From Streptomyces sp. CC208A (lineage in GTDB: Bacteria; Actinomycetota; Actinomycetes; Streptomycetales; Streptomycetaceae): 64,000 bases of DNA. A program made the position numbers and the translations under genes. Each line of letters starts with the position of its first letter. Within the stretch, counting starts at the first letter, position 1. Shown here piece by piece: positions 40,205 to 48,585 of this stretch. The stretch is from contig NZ_JASCXN010000021.1 in NCBI RefSeq assembly GCF_030010625.1, positions 1 through 64,000 on the forward strand. Direction: 5' to 3'. Under the pieces are notes generated by a model. It had not been told where the DNA came from and ran no database searches. It saw only the letters and a program-made list of their open reading frames with translations.

Positions 40205-41857
40205 GTGACGAAGGACGAACTGCTCGCCCGGGCCCAGGCGTGGCTCGCCGAGGATCCCGATCCCGAGACCCGGGAGGAGCTCGGCGCGCTCCTCGACCGG
40301 GGGGAGACCGACGAGCTGGCGGTCCGGTTCGCCGGGACGCTGCAGTTCGGCACCGCGGGGCTCCGCGGGGAGCTCGGTGCCGGGCCCATGCGGATGAACC
40401 GGTCCGTGGTGATCCGGGCCGCCGCCGGGCTCGCCGCGTACCTGAAGGGGAAGGGGCAGACCGGCGGCCTCGTCGTCATCGGCTACGACGCCCGCTACAA
40501 GTCGGCCGACTTCGCCCGGGACACCGCCGCCGTGATGACGGGCGCCGGGCTGCGCGCCGCGCTGCTGCCGCGCCCGCTGCCGACGCCGGTCCTGGCGTAC
40601 GCCATAAGGCATCTGGGCGCCGTCGCGGGCGTCGAGGTGACCGCGAGCCACAACCCGCCGCGCGACAACGGCTACAAGGTGTACCTGGGCGACGGCTCGC
40701 AGATCGTGCCGCCGGCCGACGCCGAGATCGCGGCCGAGATCGCCGCCGTACGGGCCCTGGCCGACGTGCCGCGCCCGGACAGCGGGTGGGAGGTGCTCGG
40801 GGAGGAGGTCCTGGAGGCCTACCTGGCGCGCACCGACGCCGTCCTGACGCCCGGCTCGCCGCGGACCGCGCGGACCGTCTACACGGCCATGCACGGCGTC
40901 GGGAAGGACGTCCTGACGGCGGCCTTCGCCCGGCACGGCTTCCCGCCGCCGGCGCTGGTCGCCGCGCAGGCGGAGCCCGACCCGGCGTTCCCGACCGTGG
41001 CCTTCCCCAACCCGGAGGAGCCGGGTGCCATGGACCTCGCCTTCGAGGCGGCCCGGGCCGTGGACCCCGACCTCGTCATCGCCAACGACCCGGACGCCGA
41101 CCGCTGCGCGGTGGCCGTGCCGGACGCCTCCGTGGACGGCGGCTGGCGGATGCTGCGCGGCGACGAGGTCGGCGCGCTGCTCGCCGCGCACCTCGTGCAC
41201 AAGGGCGCTCGGGGCGTCTTCGCGGAGTCGATCGTCTCGTCCTCGCTGCTCGGCCGGATCGCCGAGGCCGCCGGGGTCGGGTACGAGGAGACGCTGACCG
41301 GCTTCAAGTGGATCGCCCGCGTGGACGGTCTGCGGTACGGCTACGAGGAGGCGCTCGGCTACTGCGTGGACCCCGAGGGCGTCCGCGACAAGGACGGCAT
41401 CACGGCGGCGCTGCTCGTCGCCGAGCTGGCCTCGGAGCTGAAGGAGCGGGACCGGACGCTGACGGACCTGCTCGACGACCTGGCCGTCGCGCACGGCCTG
41501 CACGCCACGGACCAGCTGTCGGTGCGCGTGGAGGACCTGGGGATCATCGCGAACGCGATGGCCGCCCTGCGCGAGACCCCGCCGGTGCGGCTCGCGGGCC
41601 TGACCGTCGTCTCGGCGGAGGACCTGACGAAGGGCACGGAGTCGCTGCCGCCGACGGACGGCCTGCGCTACCACCTGGAGGGCGACTACAAGGCCCGCGT
41701 GATCGTCCGCCCCTCGGGCACGGAGCCCAAGCTGAAGTGCTACCTGGAGGTCGTGGTCCCGGTCGCCGACGCGAGCGCGCTCGCGACCGCCCGCGCCACC
41801 GGCGCCGAGGTGCTCGACGCGCTGAAGAAGGACCTGGCGGCGGCCGCGGGGCTGTGA
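40205..41857 (+). CDS. Phosphosugar mutase (phospho-pentomutase/phosphomannomutase family)
   Basis: 550 residues, alpha-D-phosphohexomutase superfamily. The phosphoserine loop is VTASHNPPRDNGYKVYLG, the metal loop NDPDADRCAVAV, the sugar-specificity loop GYEEALGYCVDPEGVRDKDG, and the C-terminal phosphate-binding loop VIVRPSGTEPKLKCYL, all intact; N-terminal FGTAGLRGELGAGPMRMN is the family entry motif. Position after PNP suggests it isomerises (deoxy)ribose-1-phosphate to the 5-phosphate, feeding DeoC, but glucose- or mannose-phosphate use is possible. GTG at 40205. It shares a 60-bp palindrome terminator with the convergent PH-domain gene. Confidence 0.9.
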   Translation: MTKDELLARAQAWLAEDPDPETREELGALLDRGETDELAVRFAGTLQFGTAGLRGELGAGPMRMNRSVVIRAAAGLAAYLKGKGQTGGLVVIGYDARYKSADFARDTAAVMTGAGLRAALLPRPLPTPVLAYAIRHLGAVAGVEVTASHNPPRDNGYKVYLGDGSQIVPPADAEIAAEIAAVRALADVPRPDSGWEVLGEEVLEAYLARTDAVLTPGSPRTARTVYTAMHGVGKDVLTAAFARHGFPPPALVAAQAEPDPAFPTVAFPNPEEPGAMDLAFEAARAVDPDLVIANDPDADRCAVAVPDASVDGGWRMLRGDEVGALLAAHLVHKGARGVFAESIVSSSLLGRIAEAAGVGYEETLTGFKWIARVDGLRYGYEEALGYCVDPEGVRDKDGITAALLVAELASELKERDRTLTDLLDDLAVAHGLHATDQLSVRVEDLGIIANAMAALRETPPVRLAGLTVVSAEDLTKGTESLPPTDGLRYHLEGDYKARVIVRPSGTEPKLKCYLEVVVPVADASALATARATGAEVLDALKKDLAAAAGL

Positions 41858-41863
41858 GGCCGC

Positions 41864-41923
41864 GGTAGGCAGGGGAAAGGGCCGGTACGGGGTACCCCGT
41901 ACCGGCCCTTTCCCCTGCCTACC
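41864..41923. terminator. Perfect 60-bp palindrome, bidirectional terminator
   Basis: Thirty bases (41864-41893) are the exact reverse complement of the next thirty (41894-41923), with no loop bases. It lies between the stops of the mutase (41857) and the convergent PH-domain gene (41939) and contains C-tract/T features on both sides (CCCTTTCCCC). Confidence 0.85.
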
Positions 41924-41938
41924 GACTCCGGCGGCCGG

Positions 41939-42583
41939 TCAGCCGGTCGCGGCGAGGATCACCAGGAGGACCAGACCGGCCGCGGCCGGGGCGATGATCT
42001 CGTACGCCCAGCGGACCTGCGGCGCACCCTGCGCCCCGGCCCGGTCCGCGTACCGCTCGGCCATCTCCCGCAGGTCGGCCACGGTCTGGTCGCTGGGCGC
42101 GATGCGGGAGGCGTCCCGGACGTCGGCGGTGATCGAGGTACGTCCGTGGGGATCGTCCTGGGAGGCGCGGGCGGCCCGGCGCGCGGCCTTCTTCCGCTGC
42201 CGCAGCGAGACCGGCACGGCCCACAGCTGGTACTTGGCGCCCTCCTGCGTGAAGACCTCGCTGGAGTAGCCGGCCCGGACGTCGGCGACCGAGGCCCACG
42301 GCAGCAGGATCGAGCGGAAGGGGTTGCGGATCCGGAGCCGGTCCTCGTTGGCGTACACGGCGGGCCGGACGGTGAAGGCGATGATCAGCGGCACGGCGAG
42401 GACGAGCCCGGCCAGCGACAGCCAGGGCGTCCGGCCCTCGCCGCGCAGCATCGCGTCGATCGAGAGGACCAGCACCAGGGCGAGCATGAAGACGCCTCCC
42501 GCGATGCCGAAGGCGGAGCGGAAGACACGGTCGGCGGAGGTCGGCTCGGGGTTCGGCCCGGAGGTCGGCTCGGGGGTCGTCAT
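41939..42583 (-). CDS. PH-domain (bPH2-like) membrane protein
   Basis: 214 residues. Polar N-terminus, transmembrane segments at about 27-45 (GGVFMLALVLVLSIDAML) and 54-74 (WLSLAGLVLAVPLIIAFTV), a bacterial PH-like domain at about 75-130 (VYANEDRLRIRNPFRSILLP, WASVADVRAGYSSEVF, YQLWAVPVSLRQRKKAARRA), and a third membrane helix at the C-terminus (AAAGLVLLVILAATG). Function unknown; a conserved Streptomyces gene between the mutase and the deoC region. ATG at 42583. It probably shares no operon with the sortase gene, whose end is at 42642, 58 bp from this start, although both run the same way. Confidence 0.8.
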   Translation of the reverse strand: MTTPEPTSGPNPEPTSADRVFRSAFGIAGGVFMLALVLVLSIDAMLRGEGRTPWLSLAGLVLAVPLIIAFTVRPAVYANEDRLRIRNPFRSILLPWASVADVRAGYSSEVFTQEGAKYQLWAVPVSLRQRKKAARRAARASQDDPHGRTSITADVRDASRIAPSDQTVADLREMAERYADRAGAQGAPQVRWAYEIIAPAAAGLVLLVILAATG

Positions 42584-42641
42584 GCCGCCGATTGTGCCTC
42601 AGGAGGTACCGGGAGACCCGGGCGCCCCGTCCGTACCGGGG

Positions 42642-43304
42642 TCATGCCGGGCGGGCGGCGACGAGGTCCGCGTACAGGATGATGTTGTCCGGCCGGTGGC
42701 CGTCGACGAGTTCGCCGCCGCAGGTGATCACGCGCAGCTCGGGCCGGCGGGTGTCGCCGTAGACCTTCTCCGTCGGGAAGGCGTCCTTGTCGACCTGCTC
42801 GAGCTCGCGGACGCGGAAGACGGCGGCGGTGCCGTCCGCGCGGGTCACGGTGATCTCGTCGCCGACCCGGACCTTGGCGACGTCCTTCAGCACGGCCGGC
42901 CCGCGCGCGGTGTCGAAGTGCCCGATGAGCACGGCGGGCCCGGTCTCACCGGGCGTGACGCCCTTCCCGTACCACCCGATCCGGTCGGCATCGGCCACCG
43001 AGGGCACCTCGACGGTCCCGTCCGCGTTCAGCCCGAGGCCCAGGACCGGCCGGGCGTCGACCCCGGCGGCGGGCAGCTGAACCCGCACGGGCAGCGAGCG
43101 GGCCAGCGGCCGGACGGGGGCGGCGCTCTTCGTGGGCGCGGGCGGGGTGGCGGGCGCGGTGGCCTCCGCGATGCGGGCGGGCGGGGTGGCGGGCGAGGGG
43201 CCGGACGCCGAGCAGCCGGTGAGCGCCACGAGGGCGGCCAGGAGGAGGACGGAGGCGGTACGGGTACGGGTACGGGTGCGGGTGCGGGTGCGGCGACGGT
43301 TCAC
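42642..43304 (-). CDS. Class F sortase
   Basis: 220 residues, exported transpeptidase that joins surface proteins to the cell wall. N-terminus RRRTRTRTRTRTRT is encoded by a hexanucleotide repeat and leads into a signal peptide with LTGC (Cys31), so it may be a lipoprotein rather than a simple membrane anchor. Catalytic residues: His129 (LIGHFD), Cys195 (VITCGG) and Arg204 (GHRPDN). The V-I-T-C-G-G context is that of class F (SrtF) enzymes. GTG at 43304. The next gene upstream encodes a surface-type protein; no canonical LPxTG protein is adjacent. Confidence 0.85.
   Translation of the reverse strand: MNRRRTRTRTRTRTRTASVLLLAALVALTGCSASGPSPATPPARIAEATAPATPPAPTKSAAPVRPLARSLPVRVQLPAAGVDARPVLGLGLNADGTVEVPSVADADRIGWYGKGVTPGETGPAVLIGHFDTARGPAVLKDVAKVRVGDEITVTRADGTAAVFRVRELEQVDKDAFPTEKVYGDTRRPELRVITCGGELVDGHRPDNIILYADLVAARPA
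43257..43293. repeat. Hexanucleotide repeat in the sortase gene start
   Basis: About five CGGGTA/CGGGTG units in frame, giving the Arg-Thr repeat of the sortase signal peptide n-region. Prone to slippage, which would change the RT count by one unit without a frameshift. Confidence 0.8.
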
Positions 43305-43440
43305 GGGAGGGCTCCGGGCGGGACGGGGTACGGCCGGCCGCCGCGTGGGGCGCGGCGGCCGGCCTGATGGGGTGGTGCTCCTGCTCGGGTCAGGGTCGAG
43401 GAGCGGGTGATGCGGAGGAGCGGGCGGGGCGGAGAGCCGG

Positions 43441-43530
43441 GCGGGACGGGGGTCGGTGGGACGGGGGTCGGTGGGACGGAGGTCGGGCGGAACGGGGTCG
43501 GGTGGGACGGAGGTCGGGCGGAACGGGGTC
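43441..43530. repeat. 15/16-bp tandem repeats in the sortase/surface-protein spacer
   Basis: Six imperfect units of the type GTGGGACGGAGGTCG. The 43305-43682 spacer contains these repeats, a 9-bp CCGCGGACG triplet near 43640-43665, and no gene. Confidence 0.75.
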
Positions 43531-43682
43531 GGGTGCGGCCCGGCCGGGAGTCACGGTCCCGGCCGACCGCGGCGAGGGCCGCCGCAGGGGCCGATCCGGC
43601 GGCGAGCCCGCCACGAGAACCGGCCCGACGCCGAGTCCGCCGCGGACGCCGCGGACGCCGCGGACGCCGCCCCAGCGGCACG

Positions 43683-44936
43683 TCAGCCGCGGGAGCCGAC
43701 CCGGCGGCGCAGGGCGACGAAGCCGAGGCCGGCCGCGGCGAGCGAGGCCGCGCCCGCGCCGGCCGCGATCAGGGCCGTGGAGTCGTCCTGGGGGCCGAAC
43801 TCGGCGCCGGCGGCGACGCCGCCCTTCGGGACGACCGTGGTCTGGCCGCCGTTGTGGGGGGTGGTGTCGGCGGGGCGCTCGGTCGAGGACGCGGGCTTCT
43901 CGCATCCCTTGGGGAGCTTCGGGAACGCGGTCCACCGGAACGGCGCGCCGCCCTGGGTGCGCTGGCCGAGCTGCGGGGTCCTGGTGTTCGCGTCCTTGAT
44001 CGTGAGGCCCTGGCCCAGGTCCTCCGGGTGCTCGCGGTCGACGGTGACGAGGGCCTTGCCCTTCTCGTCCTTGAGGACGGCCTTCGGGCCCGTCTCCAGG
44101 TCGTTGGTGAGCGTGACGGTGAGGAGCGCGAAGACGGAGGGGACGTCCTGCCGGACGGCGCACTCGCCGATGACGACCGGCTTGCCCCCGGTGGGCCTGC
44201 CCTGGTCGACGCCGCCCTTGTCGTACGGCTGCGGGGCGGCCTGCTTCGCCGAGCCGGGGACGTAGGCGGCGAACTGGCCGTCCGCCTCCAGGACGACGAC
44301 GGCCTTGCCCAGGCGCATCACCTGACGCTGGCCGTTGGCGTAGACGTAGTCGTCGTCCCCGGTGGTGGGGTCGACGCGCCGGAGGCCGAAGGTCGTGTCC
44401 ATCGCCCGGAGTTCCACGACGGTGCCGTCGACCAGGCGGTAGAGGCCGGGCTCGGCGGGGGCGATGTTGCCGACCCAGTTGTAGGAGGTGCCGTCGGGCT
44501 CGAGGACGTAGAACTCGCCGTTGTCCTGGCCGGCGGTGGGGAGCCCGTCCGCCTTGAGGACGCCGACCGGGGAGCCGTCGCGGAACAGCTCGGCGCGGTG
44601 GTTCCCCGCCTCGATCCTGTAGATCTTGGCGACGGTCCCGCCGATCAGGGTCTCGGTCCGGACGAGGACCCCTGTCGCCGGGTCGGAGGTCGCGGGCGCC
44701 GGGGTGGCAGCGGCGGGGGCGGAGGTGGCCGGGGCGGAGGTCGCGGAGGTGGTCTCCACGGCCGGGGCGGCCGGGGCGGCCTCGGCGGGCGCACTCGCGG
44801 TGGCCGTCGCACTCGCGGTGGCCGTCGGCGCCGGTGTCGCGTCGGCGGCGAAGGCGCTGCCGGCCGCGAGGACCGGGGTGGCGGCAACGCCCGCGACGAG
44901 CGCGGCGGCGAGGGCGGTACGGAGGGCGGTGCGCAT
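43683..44936 (-). CDS. Secreted, C-terminally membrane-anchored surface protein
   Basis: 417 residues from the ATG at 44936; the longer frame starts before the signal peptide. Signal peptide about 1-31 (TALAAALVAGVAATPVLAAG). An Ala/Pro/Thr-rich stalk (to about residue 90) precedes a beta-rich domain (TETLIGGTVAKIYRIEAGNH; YVLEPDGTSYNWVGNIAPAE) with two cysteines (GECAV, KGCEK). C-terminal helix ALIAAGAGAASLAAAGLGFV followed by RRRVGSRG resembles a sortase tail, but no LPxTG or LAxTG precedes it. Paired with a sortase gene downstream. Could be a surface adhesin or a membrane-held protein not processed by sortase. Confidence 0.7.
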   Translation of the reverse strand: MRTALRTALAAALVAGVAATPVLAAGSAFAADATPAPTATASATATASAPAEAAPAAPAVETTSATSAPATSAPAAATPAPATSDPATGVLVRTETLIGGTVAKIYRIEAGNHRAELFRDGSPVGVLKADGLPTAGQDNGEFYVLEPDGTSYNWVGNIAPAEPGLYRLVDGTVVELRAMDTTFGLRRVDPTTGDDDYVYANGQRQVMRLGKAVVVLEADGQFAAYVPGSAKQAAPQPYDKGGVDQGRPTGGKPVVIGECAVRQDVPSVFALLTVTLTNDLETGPKAVLKDEKGKALVTVDREHPEDLGQGLTIKDANTRTPQLGQRTQGGAPFRWTAFPKLPKGCEKPASSTERPADTTPHNGGQTTVVPKGGVAAGAEFGPQDDSTALIAAGAGAASLAAAGLGFVALRRRVGSRG

Positions 44937-45157
44937 AACGACTCCCGAGGAAGAATCGGTGACGGGTGGGAAGAGCCGCATGCCGGTGACGTCTCGATCG
45001 GGAAGGGCCGGTGAGTTCCCCTGGCTGCTGACAAGAATCTATTGATCTTGTATGTGGGACCGATCCGCTCCGTGTCACGAGCGCGTGACAGCCGTCACCT
45101 CTCTCATGACTCCTGCCGCCGCACGACACCGGGCGACCCCCTCCCCTGTACAGGTCG

Positions 45158-45169
45158 CTACGCGCGTAG
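45158..45169. promoter_or_regulatory. CTACGCGCGTAG palindrome upstream of deoC
   Basis: Same perfect 12-bp palindrome as upstream of the PNP gene. It ends 19 bp before the deoC ATG and overlaps TAGATA, a possible -10 box, so the deoC mRNA may have little or no leader and binding here would block transcription. Confidence 0.6.
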
Positions 45170-45188
45170 ATATGCTCGACTGGTGACC

Positions 45189-46148
45189 ATGCCCACCACT
45201 GCATCCGCAGCAGCAGCTTTCGCCGACGTGACCGCGTCCGAGAGCACGCTGCGCCGCTTCCTCCACGGGCTGCCCGGCGTCGACGCCGTGGGCCTGGAGG
45301 CGCGCGCCGCGTCCCTCGGCACCCGCTCGATCAAGACCACGGCCAAGGCGTACGCCATCGACCTGGCCATCTCCATGATCGACCTGACGACGCTCGAAGG
45401 CGCGGACACCCCGGGCAAGGTCCGGGCCCTCGCCGCCAAGGCCGTCCACCCCGACCCGACCGACCGCACGACCCCGACGACCGCCGCCGTCTGCGTCTAC
45501 CCCGACATGGTGGCCACCGCCAAGGCCGCCCTCGCGGGCTCGGGCGTCAAGGTCGCCTCGGTCGCCACCGCCTTCCCGGCGGGCCGCGCGGCCCTCCCCG
45601 TGAAGCTGGCCGACACCGCCGACGCGATCGCCGCCGGAGCGGACGAGATCGACATGGTCATCGACCGCGGCGCCTTCCTCGCCGGCCGCTACCTGGAGGT
45701 GTACGAGCAGATCGCCGCCGTCAAGGCCGAGTGCGGCGACCGTGCCCGCCTCAAGGTGATCTTCGAGACCGGCGAGCTGTCCACGTACGACAACATCCGC
45801 CGCGCCTCCTGGCTCGGCATGATGGCCGGCGCCGACTTCATCAAGACCTCGACCGGCAAGGTCGCGGTCAACGCCACCCCGGCGAACACCCTCCTCATGC
45901 TGGAGGCGGTGCGCGACTTCCGCGCCCAGACCGGCACGCAGGTCGGCGTGAAGCCCGCCGGCGGCATCCGCAACACCAAGGAAGCCATCAAGTTCCTGGT
46001 GCTGGTCAACGAGACGGTCGGCGCGGACTGGCTGGACAACCACTGGTTCCGCTTCGGCGCCTCCAGCCTGCTCAACGACCTGCTGATGCAGCGCCAGAAG
46101 ATGGCGACCGGCCACTACTCCGGCCCCGATTACGTGACGGTGGACTGA
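45189..46148 (+). CDS. deoC: Deoxyribose-phosphate aldolase
   Basis: Splits 2-deoxyribose-5-phosphate to glyceraldehyde-3-phosphate and acetaldehyde. 319 residues from ATG 45189 (GTG 45183 adds two residues). The Schiff-base lysine is K219 in DFIKTSTGK; the second active-site Lys is in GVKPAGGIRN; the substrate Asp lies in DEIDMVIDRG. It is longer than the E. coli enzyme, as are many actinobacterial DeoCs, because of an N-terminal extension. No good ribosome binding site: the promoter-like box and palindrome are close, suggesting a near-leaderless transcript. Five bases before the aldehyde dehydrogenase gene, which can oxidise the acetaldehyde. Confidence 0.94.
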   Translation: MPTTASAAAAFADVTASESTLRRFLHGLPGVDAVGLEARAASLGTRSIKTTAKAYAIDLAISMIDLTTLEGADTPGKVRALAAKAVHPDPTDRTTPTTAAVCVYPDMVATAKAALAGSGVKVASVATAFPAGRAALPVKLADTADAIAAGADEIDMVIDRGAFLAGRYLEVYEQIAAVKAECGDRARLKVIFETGELSTYDNIRRASWLGMMAGADFIKTSTGKVAVNATPANTLLMLEAVRDFRAQTGTQVGVKPAGGIRNTKEAIKFLVLVNETVGADWLDNHWFRFGASSLLNDLLMQRQKMATGHYSGPDYVTVD

Positions 46149-46153
46149 TCGAC

Positions 46154-47590
46154 ATGACCTCCCCCTTCGAGTACGCCCCCGCGCCCGAGTCGCGCGCGGT
46201 CGTCGACATCGCGCCGAGCTACGGCCTGTTCATCGACGGCGAGTTCACCGACGCGGCCGACGGCAAGGTCTTCAAGACCGTCTCCCCCTCCACCGAGGAG
46301 GTCCTGTCCGAGATCGCCCAGGCGGGCGAGGCGGACGTGGACCGCGCGGTGAAGGCCGCCCGCAAGGCCTTCGAGAAGTGGTCGGCGCTGCCCGGCTCCG
46401 AGCGCGCCAAGTACCTCTTCCGGATCGCCCGGATCATCCAGGAGCGAAGCCGTGAGCTGGCCGTCCTGGAGACCCTGGACAACGGCAAGCCGATCAAGGA
46501 GACCCGCGACGCGGACCTCCCCCTGGTCGCCGCGCACTTCTTCTACTACGCGGGCTGGGCCGACAAGCTCGACCATGCCGGCTTCGGCGCGAACCCGAAG
46601 CCGCTGGGCGTGGCCGGCCAGGTCATCCCGTGGAACTTCCCGCTCCTGATGCTGGCGTGGAAGATCGCCCCGGCGCTCGCGACCGGCAACACGGTCGTCC
46701 TGAAGCCCGCCGAGACCACCCCCCTCTCGGCCCTCTTCTTCGCGGACATCTGCCGCCAGGCGGGCCTCCCGAAGGGTGTCGTCAACATCCTCCCCGGTTA
46801 CGGGGACACCGGCGCCGCCCTGGTCGCGCACCCCGACGTGAACAAGGTCGCCTTCACCGGCTCGACGGCCGTCGGCAAGCAGATCGCCCGCACGGTCGCC
46901 GGCACCGACAAGAAGCTCACCCTGGAACTGGGCGGCAAGGGCGCCAACATCGTCTTCGACGACGCCCCCATCGACCAGGCCGTCGAGGGCATCGTCAACG
47001 GCATCTTCTTCAACCAGGGCCAGGTCTGCTGCGCGGGCTCCCGCCTCCTGGTCCAGGAGTCGATCCAGGACGAGCTCCTGGACAGCCTCAAGCGCCGCCT
47101 GTCGACGCTCCGCCTCGGCGACCCGCTCGACAAGAACACCGACATCGGCGCCATCAACTCCGAGGAGCAGCTGGCCCGCATCACCTCCCTGGTGGACCGG
47201 GGCGAGGCGGAGGGCGCCGAGCGCTGGACCGCCGCCTGCGAGCTCCCGGAAGCGGGTTACTGGTTCGCCCCGACGCTCTTCACGGGCGTCACCCAGGCGC
47301 ACACCATCGCCCGCGACGAGGTCTTCGGCCCGGTCCTGTCGGTCCTCACCTTCCGCACCCCGGACGAGGCCGTCGCCAAGGCCAACAACAGCCAGTACGG
47401 CCTCTCCGCCGGCATCTGGACGGAGAAGGGCTCCCGCATCCTCGCGGTCGCGAACAAGCTCCGCGCGGGCGTCGTCTGGGCCAACACGTTCAACAAGTTC
47501 GACCCGACCTCGCCCTTCGGCGGCTACAAGGAGTCGGGCTTCGGCCGCGAGGGCGGCCGCCACGGCCTGGAGGCGTACCTCGATGTCTGA
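46154..47590 (+). CDS. Aldehyde dehydrogenase
   Basis: 478 residues, NAD(P)-dependent ALDH superfamily. Motifs: GVAGQVIPWNFPLLMLAWKI (nucleotide and tetrahedral-intermediate Asn), LKPAETTPLSAL, FTGSTAVGKQIA, LELGGKGANIVFDDA with the catalytic Glu, and FNQGQVCCAGSRLL with catalytic Cys292. C-terminal specificity region FGPVLSVLTFRTPDEAVAKA. ATG at 46154 comes 5 bp after the deoC stop, so the pair are one operon and acetaldehyde from DeoC is the natural substrate (inference). Its stop overlaps the start of the next ALDH-like gene by 8 bp. Confidence 0.92.
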   Translation: MTSPFEYAPAPESRAVVDIAPSYGLFIDGEFTDAADGKVFKTVSPSTEEVLSEIAQAGEADVDRAVKAARKAFEKWSALPGSERAKYLFRIARIIQERSRELAVLETLDNGKPIKETRDADLPLVAAHFFYYAGWADKLDHAGFGANPKPLGVAGQVIPWNFPLLMLAWKIAPALATGNTVVLKPAETTPLSALFFADICRQAGLPKGVVNILPGYGDTGAALVAHPDVNKVAFTGSTAVGKQIARTVAGTDKKLTLELGGKGANIVFDDAPIDQAVEGIVNGIFFNQGQVCCAGSRLLVQESIQDELLDSLKRRLSTLRLGDPLDKNTDIGAINSEEQLARITSLVDRGEAEGAERWTAACELPEAGYWFAPTLFTGVTQAHTIARDEVFGPVLSVLTFRTPDEAVAKANNSQYGLSAGIWTEKGSRILAVANKLRAGVVWANTFNKFDPTSPFGGYKESGFGREGGRHGLEAYLDV

Positions 47591-48473
47591 CACGACCCGA
47601 CTCTCCGTCTTCAAGACCTACAAGCTGTACGTCGGGGGCAAGTTCCCCCGCTCCGAGAGCGGCCGGGTGTACGAGGTGACCGACTCCAAGGGCAACTGGC
47701 TGGCGAACGCCCCCCTCTCCTCCCGCAAGGACGCCCGTGACGCGGTCGTCGCCGCGCGCAAGGCGCAGGCCGCCTGGGCGGGCGCCACGGCGTACCTGCG
47801 CGGCCAGATCCTCTACCGCGTCGCCGAGATGCTGGAGGGCCGCCGGGACCAGTTCGTCCGCGAGGTCGCGGACGCCGAGGGCCTGTCGAAGTCGAAGGCG
47901 GCGGCCCAGGTGGACGCCGCGATCGACCGCTGGGTCTGGTACGCGGGCTGGACCGACAAGATCGCCCAGGTGGTCGGCGGCGCCAACCCGGTCGCGGGCC
48001 CGTACTTCAACCTCTCCACCCCGGAGCCGACCGGCGTCGTCGCGGTCGTCGCCCCGCAGGAGTCGTCCTTCCTGGGCCTGGTCTCGGTGATCGCCCCGGT
48101 CATCGCCACCGGCAACACGGCCGTCGTGATCGCCTCGGAGAAGTCCCCCCTCCCGGCCCTCTCCCTCGGCGAGGTCCTGGCCACCTCCGACCTCCCCGGC
48201 GGCGTGGTCAACATCCTCTCCGGCAAGGCCGCCGAGATGGGCCCGCACCTCGCGGCCCACCTGGACGTCAACGCGATCGACCTGACGGGCGCCGACGCCG
48301 ACCTGGCCAAGGACCTGGAGACCGCCGCGGCCGACAACCTGAAGCGCGTCCTGCGCCCCCGCACCGAGGACTTCGCCGAGTCCCCCGGCACGGACCGCAT
48401 GACCGCCTTCCTGGAGACCAAGACGGTCTGGCACCCCACGGGTTCGCTGGGCGCGAGCGGCTCCTCGTACTGA
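47583..48473 (+). CDS. Half-length aldehyde dehydrogenase-like protein
   Basis: 296 residues, similar to the N-terminal nucleotide-binding half of ALDHs (YVGGKFPRSESGRVYEVTDS; GVVAVVAPQESSFLGLVSVI; GNTAVVIASEKSPLPALSLG; GVVNILSGKAAE), but ending before the catalytic half: the LELGGK Glu loop and the GQxC Cys are absent, and the end is TKTVWHPTGSLGASGSSY. No frameshift remnant follows; a terminator does. Because it is co-translated with the complete ALDH (8-bp overlap) and the frame is clean, it looks like a maintained non-catalytic paralogue, perhaps a partner subunit of the full enzyme. I recall the same arrangement in S. coelicolor. Confidence 0.85.
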   Translation: MSDTTRLSVFKTYKLYVGGKFPRSESGRVYEVTDSKGNWLANAPLSSRKDARDAVVAARKAQAAWAGATAYLRGQILYRVAEMLEGRRDQFVREVADAEGLSKSKAAAQVDAAIDRWVWYAGWTDKIAQVVGGANPVAGPYFNLSTPEPTGVVAVVAPQESSFLGLVSVIAPVIATGNTAVVIASEKSPLPALSLGEVLATSDLPGGVVNILSGKAAEMGPHLAAHLDVNAIDLTGADADLAKDLETAAADNLKRVLRPRTEDFAESPGTDRMTAFLETKTVWHPTGSLGASGSSY

Positions 48474-48487
48474 GCCACTCCTGAACC

Positions 48488-48529
48488 GAGGGCCGCGCCT
48501 CCTCTCCGTCCGGAGGGGGCGCGGCCCTC
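48488..48529 (+). terminator. Terminator of the deoC-ALDH operon
   Basis: 12-bp stem (48488-48499 with 48518-48529) with additional inner pairing (CTCC/GGAG), followed by TT, 14 bp after the stop. Confidence 0.85.
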
Positions 48530-48585
48530 TTGCCGCCCGCGTCCTGAACTCCCTCAGCGTCGAGTCCGGCCCCGGCCCGGCGGCG

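Noticed and set aside
38386-41868. 1160-codon plus-strand open frame through PNP and the mutase
   Set aside because: It is another reading frame of two recognisable enzymes; low-complexity Arg/Gly/Pro composition.
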